The notes under the pieces: generated by a model
What the model saw: only the letters and a program-made list of their open reading frames with translations
Told to the model about the DNA's origin: nothing
The model's database searches: none
Assembly: GCF_900129825.1 (NCBI RefSeq)
Contig: NZ_FQWZ01000002.1
Span: forward strand, 552,641-616,640
From: Hydrocarboniphaga daqingensis
Lineage (GTDB): Bacteria; Pseudomonadota; Gammaproteobacteria; Nevskiales; Nevskiaceae
Direction of reading: 5' to 3'
DNA: 64,000 bases
Shown here: piece after piece, positions 10,357 to 19,434 of the stretch
Layout of the letters: each line of letters opens with the position of its first letter
Numbering within the stretch: the stretch's first letter is position 1
Translations under genes and position numbers: made by a program

Positions 10357-10383
10357 GCCGGCAACACCGCGCGGGCTGCCGGC
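10357..10383. terminator. Hairpin between convergent genes
   Basis: GCCGGCA and TGCCGGC form a 7-bp perfect stem with a 13-base loop, filling the 34-bp gap between the SDR gene and the convergent hydrolase gene. No U-tract is visible on either strand, so termination efficiency is uncertain. Confidence 0.45.
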
Positions 10384-10385
10384 CC

Positions 10386-11207
10386 TCAGCGCAGGTAGTC
10401 GAGCAGCAGCGCGTTGACGCGGTCGACGGCGTTGACGGTCATCCAATGACTGACGCCGTCGATCTGCTCGTATCGCCACGGCGCCGCCATATAGGCGGCG
10501 CTGTCGGTCATCTGGTCCTGGCTGAGGAAGCGGTCGCCGCTGCTCCAGACGCCGAGCACCGGCACGCGCACCGGCGGGTAGTCGGCCGGCAGCACCATGC
10601 GCACATTCGCGCGGTAGATGTTCAGTGCCGCCGTCAGCCGACCCGGGCGCGACAGCCGCGCGATCCAGCGCGGGGCTTCGACTGGCTCCTGCGTGAACGC
10701 GCGCATGAACGCCCAATCGCCGGCCTTCAGCAGCGCTTCGGTCAGGCCGCGCAGCTGGAACATCAGCGTGTACCAACCCTTGAGCTTCTGCCGCCAGCTG
10801 GCGCGCGTGTACGCGGACGGATGGCCGACCGACAGCGCGGCATAACGCTCGACTCGCTGCGGATGATGGATCGCCAACTGCCAGCCGATCGCCGCGCCCC
10901 AGTCGTGGCCGACGACGCGCGCCTGGGCGACACCGAGCGCATCGAGCACGCCGATCAGGTCGGCCAGCAGCGCTTGCACCCGGTAGGCGCGCACGGGTGC
11001 CGGCATGTCGCTGTCGCCGCAGCCGCGCAGGTCCGGCGCGATCACTCGATAACCCGCGGCGATCAGCGCCGGCCATTGATGACGCCACACCTGGTGATCG
11101 TCCGGAAAGCCGTGAATCAGCAGCACGGCCGGGCCATCGGCCGGGCCGCCAACGCCGACGTTCAACGCAACGCCGTTGACCGAGATGCGGGTGTACTGGA
11201 GTGTCAT
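10386..11207 (-). CDS. Alpha/beta hydrolase, epoxide-hydrolase-like
   Basis: The 273-residue protein has the alpha/beta hydrolase fold with HGFPDDHQVW for the oxyanion region. The nucleophile elbow GHDWGAAIG carries an aspartate rather than a serine, and DGVSHWM holds the catalytic histidine. An Asp nucleophile in GHDWG is typical of soluble epoxide hydrolases and haloalkane dehalogenases. An epoxide hydrolase would fit beside a hydroxylase operon that could epoxidise double bonds. An in-frame start 57 bases further upstream exists, but MTLQYTR begins the conserved part. It converges on the catabolic operon and is separated from it by a hairpin. Confidence 0.85.
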   Translation of the reverse strand: MTLQYTRISVNGVALNVGVGGPADGPAVLLIHGFPDDHQVWRHQWPALIAAGYRVIAPDLRGCGDSDMPAPVRAYRVQALLADLIGVLDALGVAQARVVGHDWGAAIGWQLAIHHPQRVERYAALSVGHPSAYTRASWRQKLKGWYTLMFQLRGLTEALLKAGDWAFMRAFTQEPVEAPRWIARLSRPGRLTAALNIYRANVRMVLPADYPPVRVPVLGVWSSGDRFLSQDQMTDSAAYMAAPWRYEQIDGVSHWMTVNAVDRVNALLLDYLR

Positions 11208-11341
11208 CGGGCGGGCCCTCAATCTGCGTGTGCTACCCAGGAGCGGGCGCAATCCGGCCGCCAATATACGGCGCTGACGATGCGGCGATGGCGGCGGCGC
11301 GGTCGCAGGCGTACGCCAGCAGCCGCTACGATCCGCACCCG

Positions 11342-12226
11342 ATGCCGCCGATCACGCTGACCGACAACCCGACCTCGCTGATTGCGCTGCTGCTGCTGGC
11401 GCTGATCTCGTTCCCGATCGGTTTGAAGATGCCGCCGCTGGCCTCGGTCCCGTGGCGTCAGCAATCCAGGGCGCTGACGGTTGGCGTCGCGCTGCAGTGG
11501 TTGGGACTGCCGCTGCTGACCGCGATGCTGATCGTCGCGGTGCCCGTGCCGCCCGGCGCGTCGAACGCGCTATGGCTGGTGACGGCGACGCCCGGCGGCT
11601 ACGTGCTGCTGACGTTTGCGTTGACGGCTCGATCGGACCTGCTGACGGCGCTGGGCTTGAGCTTGACGACCACCGCGCTGAAGCTGCTACTGACGCCGCT
11701 TCTATGGTGGATCGGTGTGCGCTATCTGTTGCCAGAGGCAACCGCGGCGTCCACGTTCGACAGCGTCGCCGCGACCATGTCGCAAGTCGTGCCGGCGCTG
11801 TTGCTGCCGCTGCTGATCGGCTGGCTGATCCAGCAGCGCTGGCCGGCCGCAGTGCCGCGGGTGGCGCGCGTCACCTTGGTACTGACGCTGCTGATGGTGC
11901 TGGCCGGCTTGGTCGATGCAGCGGACGCGCTGCGTCCGGGCTTGCAGCTGAACTGGCCGCCGCTGCTGGCCTTGGTCATCGTCCACCACGCCCTGGTCTG
12001 CCTGCTGGCTTACGGCCTCGCCTGGCTGGCGCACTTGGCTCCGGCGCAGCGTCGCAGCGTGGTGCTGGCCTGCTCCACGTTCAACGCCGGCCTGGCGATA
12101 CCGCTGGCGCTGCTGTTGTTTCCGTACGACGGCATCGCGCTGCTAACGCTGGGGTTCTGGGCGTTATGGCGGGTCGCCATCGGCACGGCGATCGCGTTCT
12201 ACTGGCGCTGGCGGCCGATCCGCTGA
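11342..12226 (+). CDS. Membrane transporter, SBF / bile acid:sodium symporter (BASS)-like
   Basis: The protein has 294 residues and about nine to ten transmembrane segments. The repeat layout and the late motif STFNAGLAIPLALLLFP resemble the BASS/SBF family of sodium-coupled organic anion transporters. The likely start is ATG 11342; ATG 11288 is an alternative in the same frame. Neither has a strong ribosome site. The gene is divergent from the epoxide-hydrolase-like gene. Uptake of an organic acid related to the neighbouring pathway is possible, but the substrate is unknown and family placement rests on weak motifs. Confidence 0.68.
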   Translation: MPPITLTDNPTSLIALLLLALISFPIGLKMPPLASVPWRQQSRALTVGVALQWLGLPLLTAMLIVAVPVPPGASNALWLVTATPGGYVLLTFALTARSDLLTALGLSLTTTALKLLLTPLLWWIGVRYLLPEATAASTFDSVAATMSQVVPALLLPLLIGWLIQQRWPAAVPRVARVTLVLTLLMVLAGLVDAADALRPGLQLNWPPLLALVIVHHALVCLLAYGLAWLAHLAPAQRRSVVLACSTFNAGLAIPLALLLFPYDGIALLTLGFWALWRVAIGTAIAFYWRWRPIR

Positions 12227-12264
12227 TACCCGTGGCCGCTGCGCCAGCCGGCTGATGCAATGCG

Positions 12265-12633
12265 CTACTGCGTGACCTTGATCTTCATCCGCATCGACGG
12301 ATGCAGCGCGCATTCGACGTCGACGACGCCCGGCTGATCGAGCGTGACTTTCTTGGACGTGTTCGGCGCCGACGATCCGAGGTCGAAGGTCTTGGCGTCC
12401 GACAGCGAATAGACGTTGTGCGCCATGCTGTCGCGGTTGCTGAAGCTGACGGTATCGCCGACTTTCACGGTCAGGTCGGTGGCGCTGAAACTCATGTTGC
12501 TCTGTGTGACGACATGGTCTTCGGCGTCGGCATCGCCGGTGCTGGCCATGACCAGCACCATCAGCGTCAGCGCGTACAGCGCCGTCTTCATCATCGACGG
12601 CGGCAGGGCTTGCGTGGTGGCTTGAACGTTCAT
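12265..12633 (-). CDS. Small periplasmic cupredoxin (plastocyanin/azurin-like)
   Basis: The protein has 122 residues with an N-terminal signal sequence (hydrophobic stretch KTALYALTLMVLVMAS). The blue-copper fold is indicated by VKVGDTVSFSN, the first copper ligand His in MAHNVY, and the C-x2-H-x4-M ligand loop in CALHPSMRM. The start at 12633 has GAGGA five bases upstream; a longer start at 12669 would overlap the previous gene. It directly follows the dihaem peroxidase gene on the same strand, which suggests that it donates electrons to, or accepts them from, that enzyme. Confidence 0.85.
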   Translation of the reverse strand: MNVQATTQALPPSMMKTALYALTLMVLVMASTGDADAEDHVVTQSNMSFSATDLTVKVGDTVSFSNRDSMAHNVYSLSDAKTFDLGSSAPNTSKKVTLDQPGVVDVECALHPSMRMKIKVTQ

Positions 12634-12665
12634 CGGATTCCTCGACAGAGTGATGCGCGGGCGGC

Positions 12666-13727
12666 TCATTTGCCGGCGACCGGCAGGTGCGATACGCGGG
12701 TTGATGCGGCGGCAATCGGTGCCGGAATAGGGCTGCTCAAGGCCTGCATGAAGGCCACCAGATCATCCTTGTCCTGCTGCGTCAGCGGGCCGGTCTTCAG
12801 GTTCGGCGACAGATTGGTCTTGACGTCGCCGCCACGCGCGTAGTGCTCGACCACGTCCATCAGCGTCGCAGCGGAGCCATCGTGAAAATACGGCGCGGTT
12901 TCGGCGATGTTGCGCAGTGTCGGTGTCTTGAAGGCGCCCTTCAGAACCGCGATCGGCTTGTGTGCGAAGCGACCCGGATCGGCGCCTTCGCGGCCGAAAG
13001 ATGACAGTCCAATGTTGTGAAAGCCGTTGTCGGTAAACAGCGGCGCACGGTGGCAAACCGCGCAATTGCCGGTATTGGGGTCGACGAAGATCTGGAAGCC
13101 GCGTTGCTGCTGCAGCGTCATTGCCGTCACGTCGCCGGCCAGCCAGCGGTCGAACGGTGCATTGCGTGCGACCACCGTGCGCTCGAAGCTGGCGATCGCC
13201 TTGGCGATCAGCAGCTTGTCGATCGGCGCGTCCGGATAGGCGGCTTGAAATGCGGCACGGTAGGTCGCATCGCGGCCGAGCAGCGCCATCAGCTTGTCGA
13301 AATCGGTCGCCATCTCATCCGGCGAATCCATCGGGCCCATCGCCTGATCTTCGAGGCTGGCCTTGCGCCCGTCCCACATCTGGATCGTGTTGTATGCCGC
13401 GTTGATGATCGTCGGCGATGCGCGCGGCAAGGTCTTGCCGTCCAGACCGCGCGATGTGGCCAGGCCGTCGCTCCATCCTTGCGCCGGATCGTGGCAACTG
13501 GCGCACGAGGTCGTACCGTCGCGCGACAAGCGCTTGTCGAAATACAGCATGCGGCCCAGCTCGACGCGCTGTGGCGTCGGCTCGTTGCCATCGGGATACG
13601 GCACATGATCCGGCAGCCGCCATTCGTGGGGCGGCGGCGTCGGTGCGGTGATGGTTTCAGCGTTGCTAAAGGCGTGCACCAGAAACAGGGACAGCACGCA
13701 CAAACGGGGAATCATCGAAGGCTGCAT
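12666..13727 (-). CDS. Dihaem cytochrome c peroxidase / MauG family protein
   Basis: This 353-residue periplasmic protein has a signal peptide and two c-type haem sites: CASCH (C75, C78, H79) and CAVCH (C222, C225, H226). The second is followed by RAPLFTDNGFHNIG, typical of the CcpA/MauG family. These enzymes reduce hydrogen peroxide or oxidise protein residues during cofactor maturation. The cupredoxin gene follows 32 bp downstream, matching known pairings of a peroxidase with a copper protein donor. ATG 13727 has GGAG seven bases before it. Whether it acts as a peroxidase or as a maturase cannot be decided here. Confidence 0.9.
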   Translation of the reverse strand: MQPSMIPRLCVLSLFLVHAFSNAETITAPTPPPHEWRLPDHVPYPDGNEPTPQRVELGRMLYFDKRLSRDGTTSCASCHDPAQGWSDGLATSRGLDGKTLPRASPTIINAAYNTIQMWDGRKASLEDQAMGPMDSPDEMATDFDKLMALLGRDATYRAAFQAAYPDAPIDKLLIAKAIASFERTVVARNAPFDRWLAGDVTAMTLQQQRGFQIFVDPNTGNCAVCHRAPLFTDNGFHNIGLSSFGREGADPGRFAHKPIAVLKGAFKTPTLRNIAETAPYFHDGSAATLMDVVEHYARGGDVKTNLSPNLKTGPLTQQDKDDLVAFMQALSSPIPAPIAAASTRVSHLPVAGK

Positions 13728-14093
13728 CGGCCTGCTCCGCTGACGGTCGCATCATGGGGTCATCGGATATCGGCCCTGCGCGCCAACACTTGAACGCGGC
13801 TGGCTTGCCGTACGTCGGCCGACCGCGACCCCATGCCCTCCGGCGCCTCGTCTCAGGTTTTCATGTCTGGAGCCGATACCTGAATCTGAAAAGGGCAAGG
13901 CGCCACCGATTGGGTATCGGTCGGTGCGGCATCGCGCACCTCGTTCGTCCATGACGCTCGCCAGCGAGCGTGTCTCGATCAGCAGCCGATACGGATGTCG
14001 CGTACTGAACGTCGTATGGCGTGCGTCATGGCGTGAGCTGTGCCCGCGGGCTCGCCACCACTCAAATGCATGGCAGACGATGCGGAGATGATG
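13728..14093. other. Intergenic region with nested inverted repeats
   Basis: This 366-bp gap lies between the divergent peroxidase and chemoreceptor genes and holds no convincing gene. CCGATACC (13873-13880) and GGTATCGG (13913-13920) form a perfect 8-bp inverted repeat. It overlaps a longer imperfect pairing of GGCGCCT/TTTTCA with TGAAAA/AGGCGCC between roughly 13838 and 13904. The pattern could be a structured 5' leader or an operator. I could not match it to a known riboswitch. Confidence 0.4.
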
Positions 14094-16268
14094 ATGATCA
14101 AACTGGATCTGTTGCTGCGTCGCCGGCTACAGGATGCACAGCGACGTTTGGCGCAATGGCGTATCGGCGTGCGCTTGCGCGCGGCTTTCGCCGGCTTGCT
14201 GCTGGTCACCGGCGCGCTGGTCGCACTGTGCTTGTACTCGATGAACACCATCGAGCAGCAGATGAGCGACATCGTCGTTCGGAACAATCACAAAACCGAA
14301 CTGCTGCACCACTTGCGCAGCGTGATGCTGTCGCAGTCGGTGACCGTGCGCGATCTGATTCTGGAGACGATCGACGAGCAGAAGCAGCAGCATGCCGCCA
14401 CGCTGGGTGAGCAGCGAGCCGCCTATCGCCGCTATGGCGATGAGGTGACGCCGCTGTTGGTCGATCCGGAGGAGCAGGCGCTATACGCCCAGGCGACGTC
14501 GGCGATGGCGGGCGTCGACCAAGCGCTGGATAAGGCGGTGACGCTGGCACTCGATGGCCAGGCGGCGGCAGCGGTGGTCTTTGTCAATCGTAGGGCCGGT
14601 CCGCTGCAGCGCCAGGTGCTGGACGCACTCGATACGATGATCGACATGCAGCAGAAGCTGAATCAGCTGACGCTACTGGATGTGGGCCATCAGACCGCAG
14701 CCGCCGGCCGCGTGACCGTCGCCCTGGCATTGGTCTTGTTTGGCCTGGGTTGGGTGGTCGCGCTACTGATCACGCGCAGCATTACCGATCCGCTGGCCGT
14801 CGCAGCACGCATGGCGGCCAACATCGCACGTGGCGAACTGGATGCCCAAACCTTGCAGACGTTTGATCGTGACGAAGTCGGCGACCTGCTGCGTTCCATG
14901 ACCGATATGCAGCAGATGCTGGTGCGCTTCGTCGAGTCGCAGACCGAGATGGCGCAAGCCCATGCCGAGGGGCGGATCAGCCAGCGCATGGTCGTGACGC
15001 CATTTGCCGGCGTCTATCGCGACATGGCCACGTCGATCAACGAACTGGCTGCGTCGCATATCGCGGTACAGCAGAAGTGCGTCGCGATCATGGGTCACTA
15101 TGCCCGCGGTGATTTGTCACATGAAATGGAAGTGCTGCCGGGCGAGCAGAGCGCCCTGTCCGACACGATGTCGCAGGTCCGCAGCAAGCTTCAGGCGGTC
15201 AACGCCGAGTTGTTGCGGCTGGTCCAGCAGGCCGCGGCCGGCGACTTTTCGGCGCGCGGCGAGGCCGCGCGGTTCGAGTACGACTTCCGGCAGATGATCG
15301 AGGGCCTGAGCCGCCTGATGGCGATTGCCGAGCAGGGACTGGGCGATGTCGGCACCCTGCTCGCCGAGATCGCGCGCGGCAATCTGACCGAGACGATTCA
15401 AAGCGAGGCCAGCGGCACGTTTGCACGGCTCAACGATGACGCCAACACGACCGTGCAGCAGTTGCGGCAGATCGTGTTCGGCATACGCGAAGCGACCGAG
15501 TCGATCCATGTCGCATCGCAGGAAATCGCCAGCGGCAACACCGATCTGTCGAGTCGCTACGAGCGACAGACGGCTGCATTGGAATCGGCAGCGCGCAACA
15601 TGGGCACGCTGATCGACACGGTTCGCGGCAACGCATCGCAAGCGGCGCAGGCGCGCGAGTTGGTCGGTGGTGCGGCACAGCTGGCGATGCGCGGTGGCGA
15701 GGTCGTCGGTCAGGCCGTGAACAGCATGCAGGCGGCCACGCAGGCAATGACGCGGATCGGTGACATCGTCAGCCTGATCGACGGCATCGCATTCCAGACC
15801 AACATCCTGGCGCTGAATGCGGCCGTCGAAGCCGCGCGGGCCGGCGAAGCAGGCCGCGGCTTTGCGGTGGTCGCCGCCGAAGTGCGTGCGCTGGCGCATC
15901 GCTGCGCCGGCTCGGCCCGTGAGATCAAGGATCTGATCGGGCATTCCCACGCGGCCGTCGACACGGGCGCGCGGCAGGTCGGCACGGCGGGCGACACGAT
16001 GACCGAGATCGTCGCCTCGGTGCAGCGCATCGCGCAGATCATCAGCGGTATCAGTGAGGCATCGCAGCGCCAGACCGATGACATCGAGCAGGTCAACGGC
16101 GCCATCGCCCTGATGGAGCGGGACATGCAGCAGAACGCGGCGCTCGTCGAACAGACCGCGTCGGCGACGCTGTCGATGGCCGACCAGGCGCGCAACCTGT
16201 CGGACCTGGTCGCCGTGTTCCGGATCGATGACGCCGATCAGACGGTCATCACGGCGCAGGCCGCGTAG
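14094..16268 (+). CDS. Methyl-accepting chemotaxis protein with HAMP repeats
   Basis: This chemoreceptor has 724 residues. Transmembrane segment 1 is at about 29-49 and segment 2 at about 207-227, with a helical 4HB-type periplasmic sensor between them. After segment 2 comes a HAMP domain (ITRSITDPLAVAARMAANIA), then at least two further HAMP-like segments including IARGNLTETIQ. The signalling hairpin ALNAAVEAARAGEAGRGF lies near residue 573 and contacts CheA/CheW. Three ATG codons occur in a row at 14088-14096; ATG 14094 is chosen because GGAG lies six bases upstream. No other che genes are in the window, and the ligand is unknown. Confidence 0.9.
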   Translation: MIKLDLLLRRRLQDAQRRLAQWRIGVRLRAAFAGLLLVTGALVALCLYSMNTIEQQMSDIVVRNNHKTELLHHLRSVMLSQSVTVRDLILETIDEQKQQHAATLGEQRAAYRRYGDEVTPLLVDPEEQALYAQATSAMAGVDQALDKAVTLALDGQAAAAVVFVNRRAGPLQRQVLDALDTMIDMQQKLNQLTLLDVGHQTAAAGRVTVALALVLFGLGWVVALLITRSITDPLAVAARMAANIARGELDAQTLQTFDRDEVGDLLRSMTDMQQMLVRFVESQTEMAQAHAEGRISQRMVVTPFAGVYRDMATSINELAASHIAVQQKCVAIMGHYARGDLSHEMEVLPGEQSALSDTMSQVRSKLQAVNAELLRLVQQAAAGDFSARGEAARFEYDFRQMIEGLSRLMAIAEQGLGDVGTLLAEIARGNLTETIQSEASGTFARLNDDANTTVQQLRQIVFGIREATESIHVASQEIASGNTDLSSRYERQTAALESAARNMGTLIDTVRGNASQAAQARELVGGAAQLAMRGGEVVGQAVNSMQAATQAMTRIGDIVSLIDGIAFQTNILALNAAVEAARAGEAGRGFAVVAAEVRALAHRCAGSAREIKDLIGHSHAAVDTGARQVGTAGDTMTEIVASVQRIAQIISGISEASQRQTDDIEQVNGAIALMERDMQQNAALVEQTASATLSMADQARNLSDLVAVFRIDDADQTVITAQAA

Positions 16269-16308
16269 CCAGAACGCGGCCCGACCGTTGGGGCGGAGAT
16301 CGCCGCGC

Positions 16309-17097
16309 TTAAGGCAAGGCGTCCAGAAACGCTCGCAGCGGCGGATTGACGATCGCCGGGTGCGTCAGGTTGGCGGCATGCGCTGCGCCGTCGACGCGGA
16401 TCAGGCCGCGACTGTCGCCGAGGCGGCGGCTCAGTAGCTCGGCGCGATCAAAGCCGATCGCGGTATCGCGGCTGCCATGAATCACCAGCGCGGGTTGATG
16501 AATCTCGCTGAGGCGGTCGACCACGTCGTCGCGGTCGAGCAGGCAGTTCATTGGTGCCAACAACTGGCTTGCCGGTGCATAGGCTTTCCAGCGCGCGATC
16601 CAGGCGTCGTTGTGCGCCGGGTCGTCGATGATGATTTGCGCGATCACCTGCGCCACCTCATCGCTCAAGCCGTGGTCGATCCAGCCTTGCAGCATCGCGC
16701 GATACACTTCGCGTTTGTCGGCGTGCTCGGCATCGGCTTGCGTGTCGATCAGCACCAGTGCGCGCACGCGCTGCGGCGCCAGCAGCGCCGCGCGCAACGA
16801 CAGATAACCGCCTTGCGACATGCCGGCGAATACCGCGCGGTCGATGCCGAGGTGATCGAGCAGGGCCAGCGCATCGCGGGCGGAATCCCAATACGTGAAC
16901 GGCTGTCCGTCGTAGCGCGTGTCACCAAAGCCGCGCTGATCCCAGGCGATCACCCGATAGCGTGGTGCCAGCGCGTCACGCTGCGCATCGAACATCGTGC
17001 GGTCCATCAAAAAGCCATGGCTGAACAACACCACGGGACCGCTGCCACCGCTGTCGTCGTAGCGCAGGGTCTGACCGTTGATCGTGGCATGCGGCAT
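16309..17097 (-). CDS. Alpha/beta hydrolase
   Basis: The protein is 262 residues with SHGFLMDRTMF for the oxyanion region, nucleophile serine in GMSQGGYLSL, an acid in HGSRDTAIGF and a catalytic His in DGAAHAANL. It belongs to the large family that includes esterases, lactonases and 3-oxoadipate enol-lactonase-like enzymes. MPHATINGQ at 17097 is the better start, since the frame upstream of it is basic and unlike the family. It is divergent from the PQQ dehydrogenase gene with a 179-bp gap. A specific substrate cannot be assigned. Confidence 0.8.
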   Translation of the reverse strand: MPHATINGQTLRYDDSGGSGPVVLFSHGFLMDRTMFDAQRDALAPRYRVIAWDQRGFGDTRYDGQPFTYWDSARDALALLDHLGIDRAVFAGMSQGGYLSLRAALLAPQRVRALVLIDTQADAEHADKREVYRAMLQGWIDHGLSDEVAQVIAQIIIDDPAHNDAWIARWKAYAPASQLLAPMNCLLDRDDVVDRLSEIHQPALVIHGSRDTAIGFDRAELLSRRLGDSRGLIRVDGAAHAANLTHPAIVNPPLRAFLDALP

Positions 17098-17276
17098 CGG
17101 GGTGCTCCGGGGCGAACGTGGGCCGAGCGTACGCGCTTGGCTGACCCGTCGGGGCCACCCGGTGCGGCTCACCCCTTTGCAGCAGGACAGCGCGGCGCGG
17201 GTGCGCAATAACCGGGGCCGGCATCACGCCAGACAAAACCAAGCCGGGTACGCAGCCCGCAGGGGAGACCGATCCG

Positions 17277-19418
17277 ATGAACCCGATCCGCCGCACCGTG
17301 CGTGCCGCGCTCTACGCCGCCGCCAGCGCTCTGCTGGTCGCCGCCAGCGGCCAGGCCGCCGCAGTGATCGACAACGCCGCGCTGTCCAACGAGGCCGACG
17401 GCCGCGACTGGGCCGCTTACGGCCGCACGTTCAGCGAGCAGCGCTTCAGCCCGCTCGACCAGATCAATCGCAGCACGGTTTCGCGGCTGAAGCTGGCGTG
17501 GACGCTGGACCTGGACGACGTCTGGAACGTGTCCACAGCGCCGGTCGAAGTCGACGGCGTGATCTACTTTGCCGCCGGCTACAGCGTCGTCCACGCGGTC
17601 GACGTGCGCAGCGGCAAGCTGCTGTGGAAGTACGACCCGAAAGTCGACGGCAAGAAGATGCGGATGGCCTGGGGCAGCCGCGGCATCACCTACTGGAATG
17701 GCAAGCTGTACACCGGTGTGCAGGACGGCCGTCTGTTTGCGCTCGACGCCAAGACCGGATCGCTGGTCTGGGAGACGCTGACGACGACGCCGGGCGACAA
17801 CCGCTACATCACCGGCGCGCCGCGCGTGTTCAACGGCAAGGTCATCATCGGCCATGGCGGCGCTGACTTTGGCCATGTACGCGGCTACGTCACCGCCTAC
17901 GACGCCGAAACCGGCACACAGGCCTGGCGCTTCTACATCGTGCCCGGCAACCCCGACGACGGCTTTGAGAACGCGGCGATGGAAGCCGCGGCCAAGACCT
18001 GGACCGGGCAGTGGTGGAAGTACGGCGGCGGTGGCACCGCGTGGAACGCGATGACCTACGACCCGGAGTTCAACCGCGTCTACATCGGCACCGGCAACGG
18101 CTCGCCGTGGAACGCCAAGCTGCGCTCGCCCGAGGGCGGCGACAACCTGTACCTGTGCTCGGTGGTCGCGCTTGACGCCGATACCGGCGAGTACTTGTGG
18201 CACTACCAGACCACGCCGGGCGAGACCTGGGATTTCAATTCGACGATGGACATCGTGCTGGCCACGGCCGAGATCGATGGCCAGCCGCGCAAGGTGCTGA
18301 TGCACGCACCCAAGAACGGGTTCTTCTATGTGATCGATCGGCAGACCGGCAAGCTGATCAGCGCCGAGAAGCTCGGCAAGGTCACCTGGGCCGAGCGCGT
18401 CGACATGAGCACCGGCCGTCCGGTTGAGATCAAGGGTTCGCGCTATGAGGACGGCGAGGCGCTGATCTGGCCTGGCTCCGGCGGCATGCACAACTGGCAG
18501 CCGATGTCGTACAGCCCCGACACGCGGCTGGCCTACATCCCGGTGCGCGAACTGCCCGGCTACTACAACGACGAAGGCCGCAAGGCCAGCACCTGGACGA
18601 TGACGCCCGGTGACGTGCTCGGCTTGAAGGGCTTCTTCGACGACGTGCCGAAGAATGCCGGCAGCAGTTCGCTGCTGGCCTGGGACCCGGTGCAGCAGAA
18701 GAAAGCCTGGAGCGTCGAGACGCCGGGTGCGACCAGCGGCGGCGTGCTCAGCACGCGCGGCGGTCTGGTGTTCCAGGGCCGCGCCGACGGCAAGTTTCAG
18801 GCGCACGATGCCAGCACCGGCGAGACGCTGTGGAGCAGCGACATGGGCGTCGGCACGCAGGCGCCGCCGATCACTTATGAAGTCGACGGCAAGCAGTACG
18901 TCAGCGTGCTGGCCGGCTGGGCCGGTGGCCAGATGCTGCTGGGCACGCTCAGCGCGCAGCACGGCTGGGTCGGCCGCGAACATCCGCGCCGCTTGTTGAC
19001 CTACGTACTCGATGGCGAGGCAACGCTGCCGCCGACCGCGGCGCCCAGCTTTGCCAAGCCGATCGATGACCCGGCGATGCAGCTCGACCCGGCCATGGTC
19101 GCCAAGGGTCGCGAGCTGTACTCGTCCTGCGTGATCTGCCACGGCGTGTCCGCAGTGGCCGGCGGCTACGCACCCGACCTGCGCGCCTCACCGATCCCGC
19201 TGTCGGCCGATGCGTTCAAGGCCGTGGTGCAGGGTGGCGGGCTCGAAGCGCGCGGCATGCCGCGCTTCGAAGAACTCAGCGACGACGATCTGACCGCGAT
19301 TCGCCACTACATCCGCGAGCGCTCGCGCTACAAGCCGAGCATCGGCGAACAACTCGGCGCCGCTTGGGACTTCATCAAGCTGCTGATCAAGATGAAGTGG
19401 AAGCAGTACTTCGGTTGA
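17277..19418 (+). CDS. PQQ-dependent quinohaemoprotein alcohol dehydrogenase
   Basis: The protein is 713 residues with a signal peptide (LYAAASALLVAASGQAAA), an eight-bladed PQQ propeller and a C-terminal cytochrome c domain with CVICH (C618, C621, H622). Propeller motifs include GRLFALDAKTGSLVWET, GGGGTAWNAMTYDPEFNRVY and GETWDFNSTMD, which carries the catalytic aspartate region. It would oxidise a primary or secondary alcohol in the periplasm. The adjacent cysteine pair that normally sits over PQQ (ACCD in relatives) is absent: the matching stretch near residue 125 reads MRMAWGSRGITYW. The gene has GGGGAGACC before its ATG and is probably monocistronic. Confidence 0.9.
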   Translation: MNPIRRTVRAALYAAASALLVAASGQAAAVIDNAALSNEADGRDWAAYGRTFSEQRFSPLDQINRSTVSRLKLAWTLDLDDVWNVSTAPVEVDGVIYFAAGYSVVHAVDVRSGKLLWKYDPKVDGKKMRMAWGSRGITYWNGKLYTGVQDGRLFALDAKTGSLVWETLTTTPGDNRYITGAPRVFNGKVIIGHGGADFGHVRGYVTAYDAETGTQAWRFYIVPGNPDDGFENAAMEAAAKTWTGQWWKYGGGGTAWNAMTYDPEFNRVYIGTGNGSPWNAKLRSPEGGDNLYLCSVVALDADTGEYLWHYQTTPGETWDFNSTMDIVLATAEIDGQPRKVLMHAPKNGFFYVIDRQTGKLISAEKLGKVTWAERVDMSTGRPVEIKGSRYEDGEALIWPGSGGMHNWQPMSYSPDTRLAYIPVRELPGYYNDEGRKASTWTMTPGDVLGLKGFFDDVPKNAGSSSLLAWDPVQQKKAWSVETPGATSGGVLSTRGGLVFQGRADGKFQAHDASTGETLWSSDMGVGTQAPPITYEVDGKQYVSVLAGWAGGQMLLGTLSAQHGWVGREHPRRLLTYVLDGEATLPPTAAPSFAKPIDDPAMQLDPAMVAKGRELYSSCVICHGVSAVAGGYAPDLRASPIPLSADAFKAVVQGGGLEARGMPRFEELSDDDLTAIRHYIRERSRYKPSIGEQLGAAWDFIKLLIKMKWKQYFG

Positions 19419-19434
19419 ACGCGCGCCGCGGGCG

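Noticed and set aside
13728-14093. Cyclic-di-GMP (GEMM) riboswitch suggested by AAAAGGGCAAGG
   Set aside because: The rest of the GEMM consensus, including GACGCAAAGCC, is missing.
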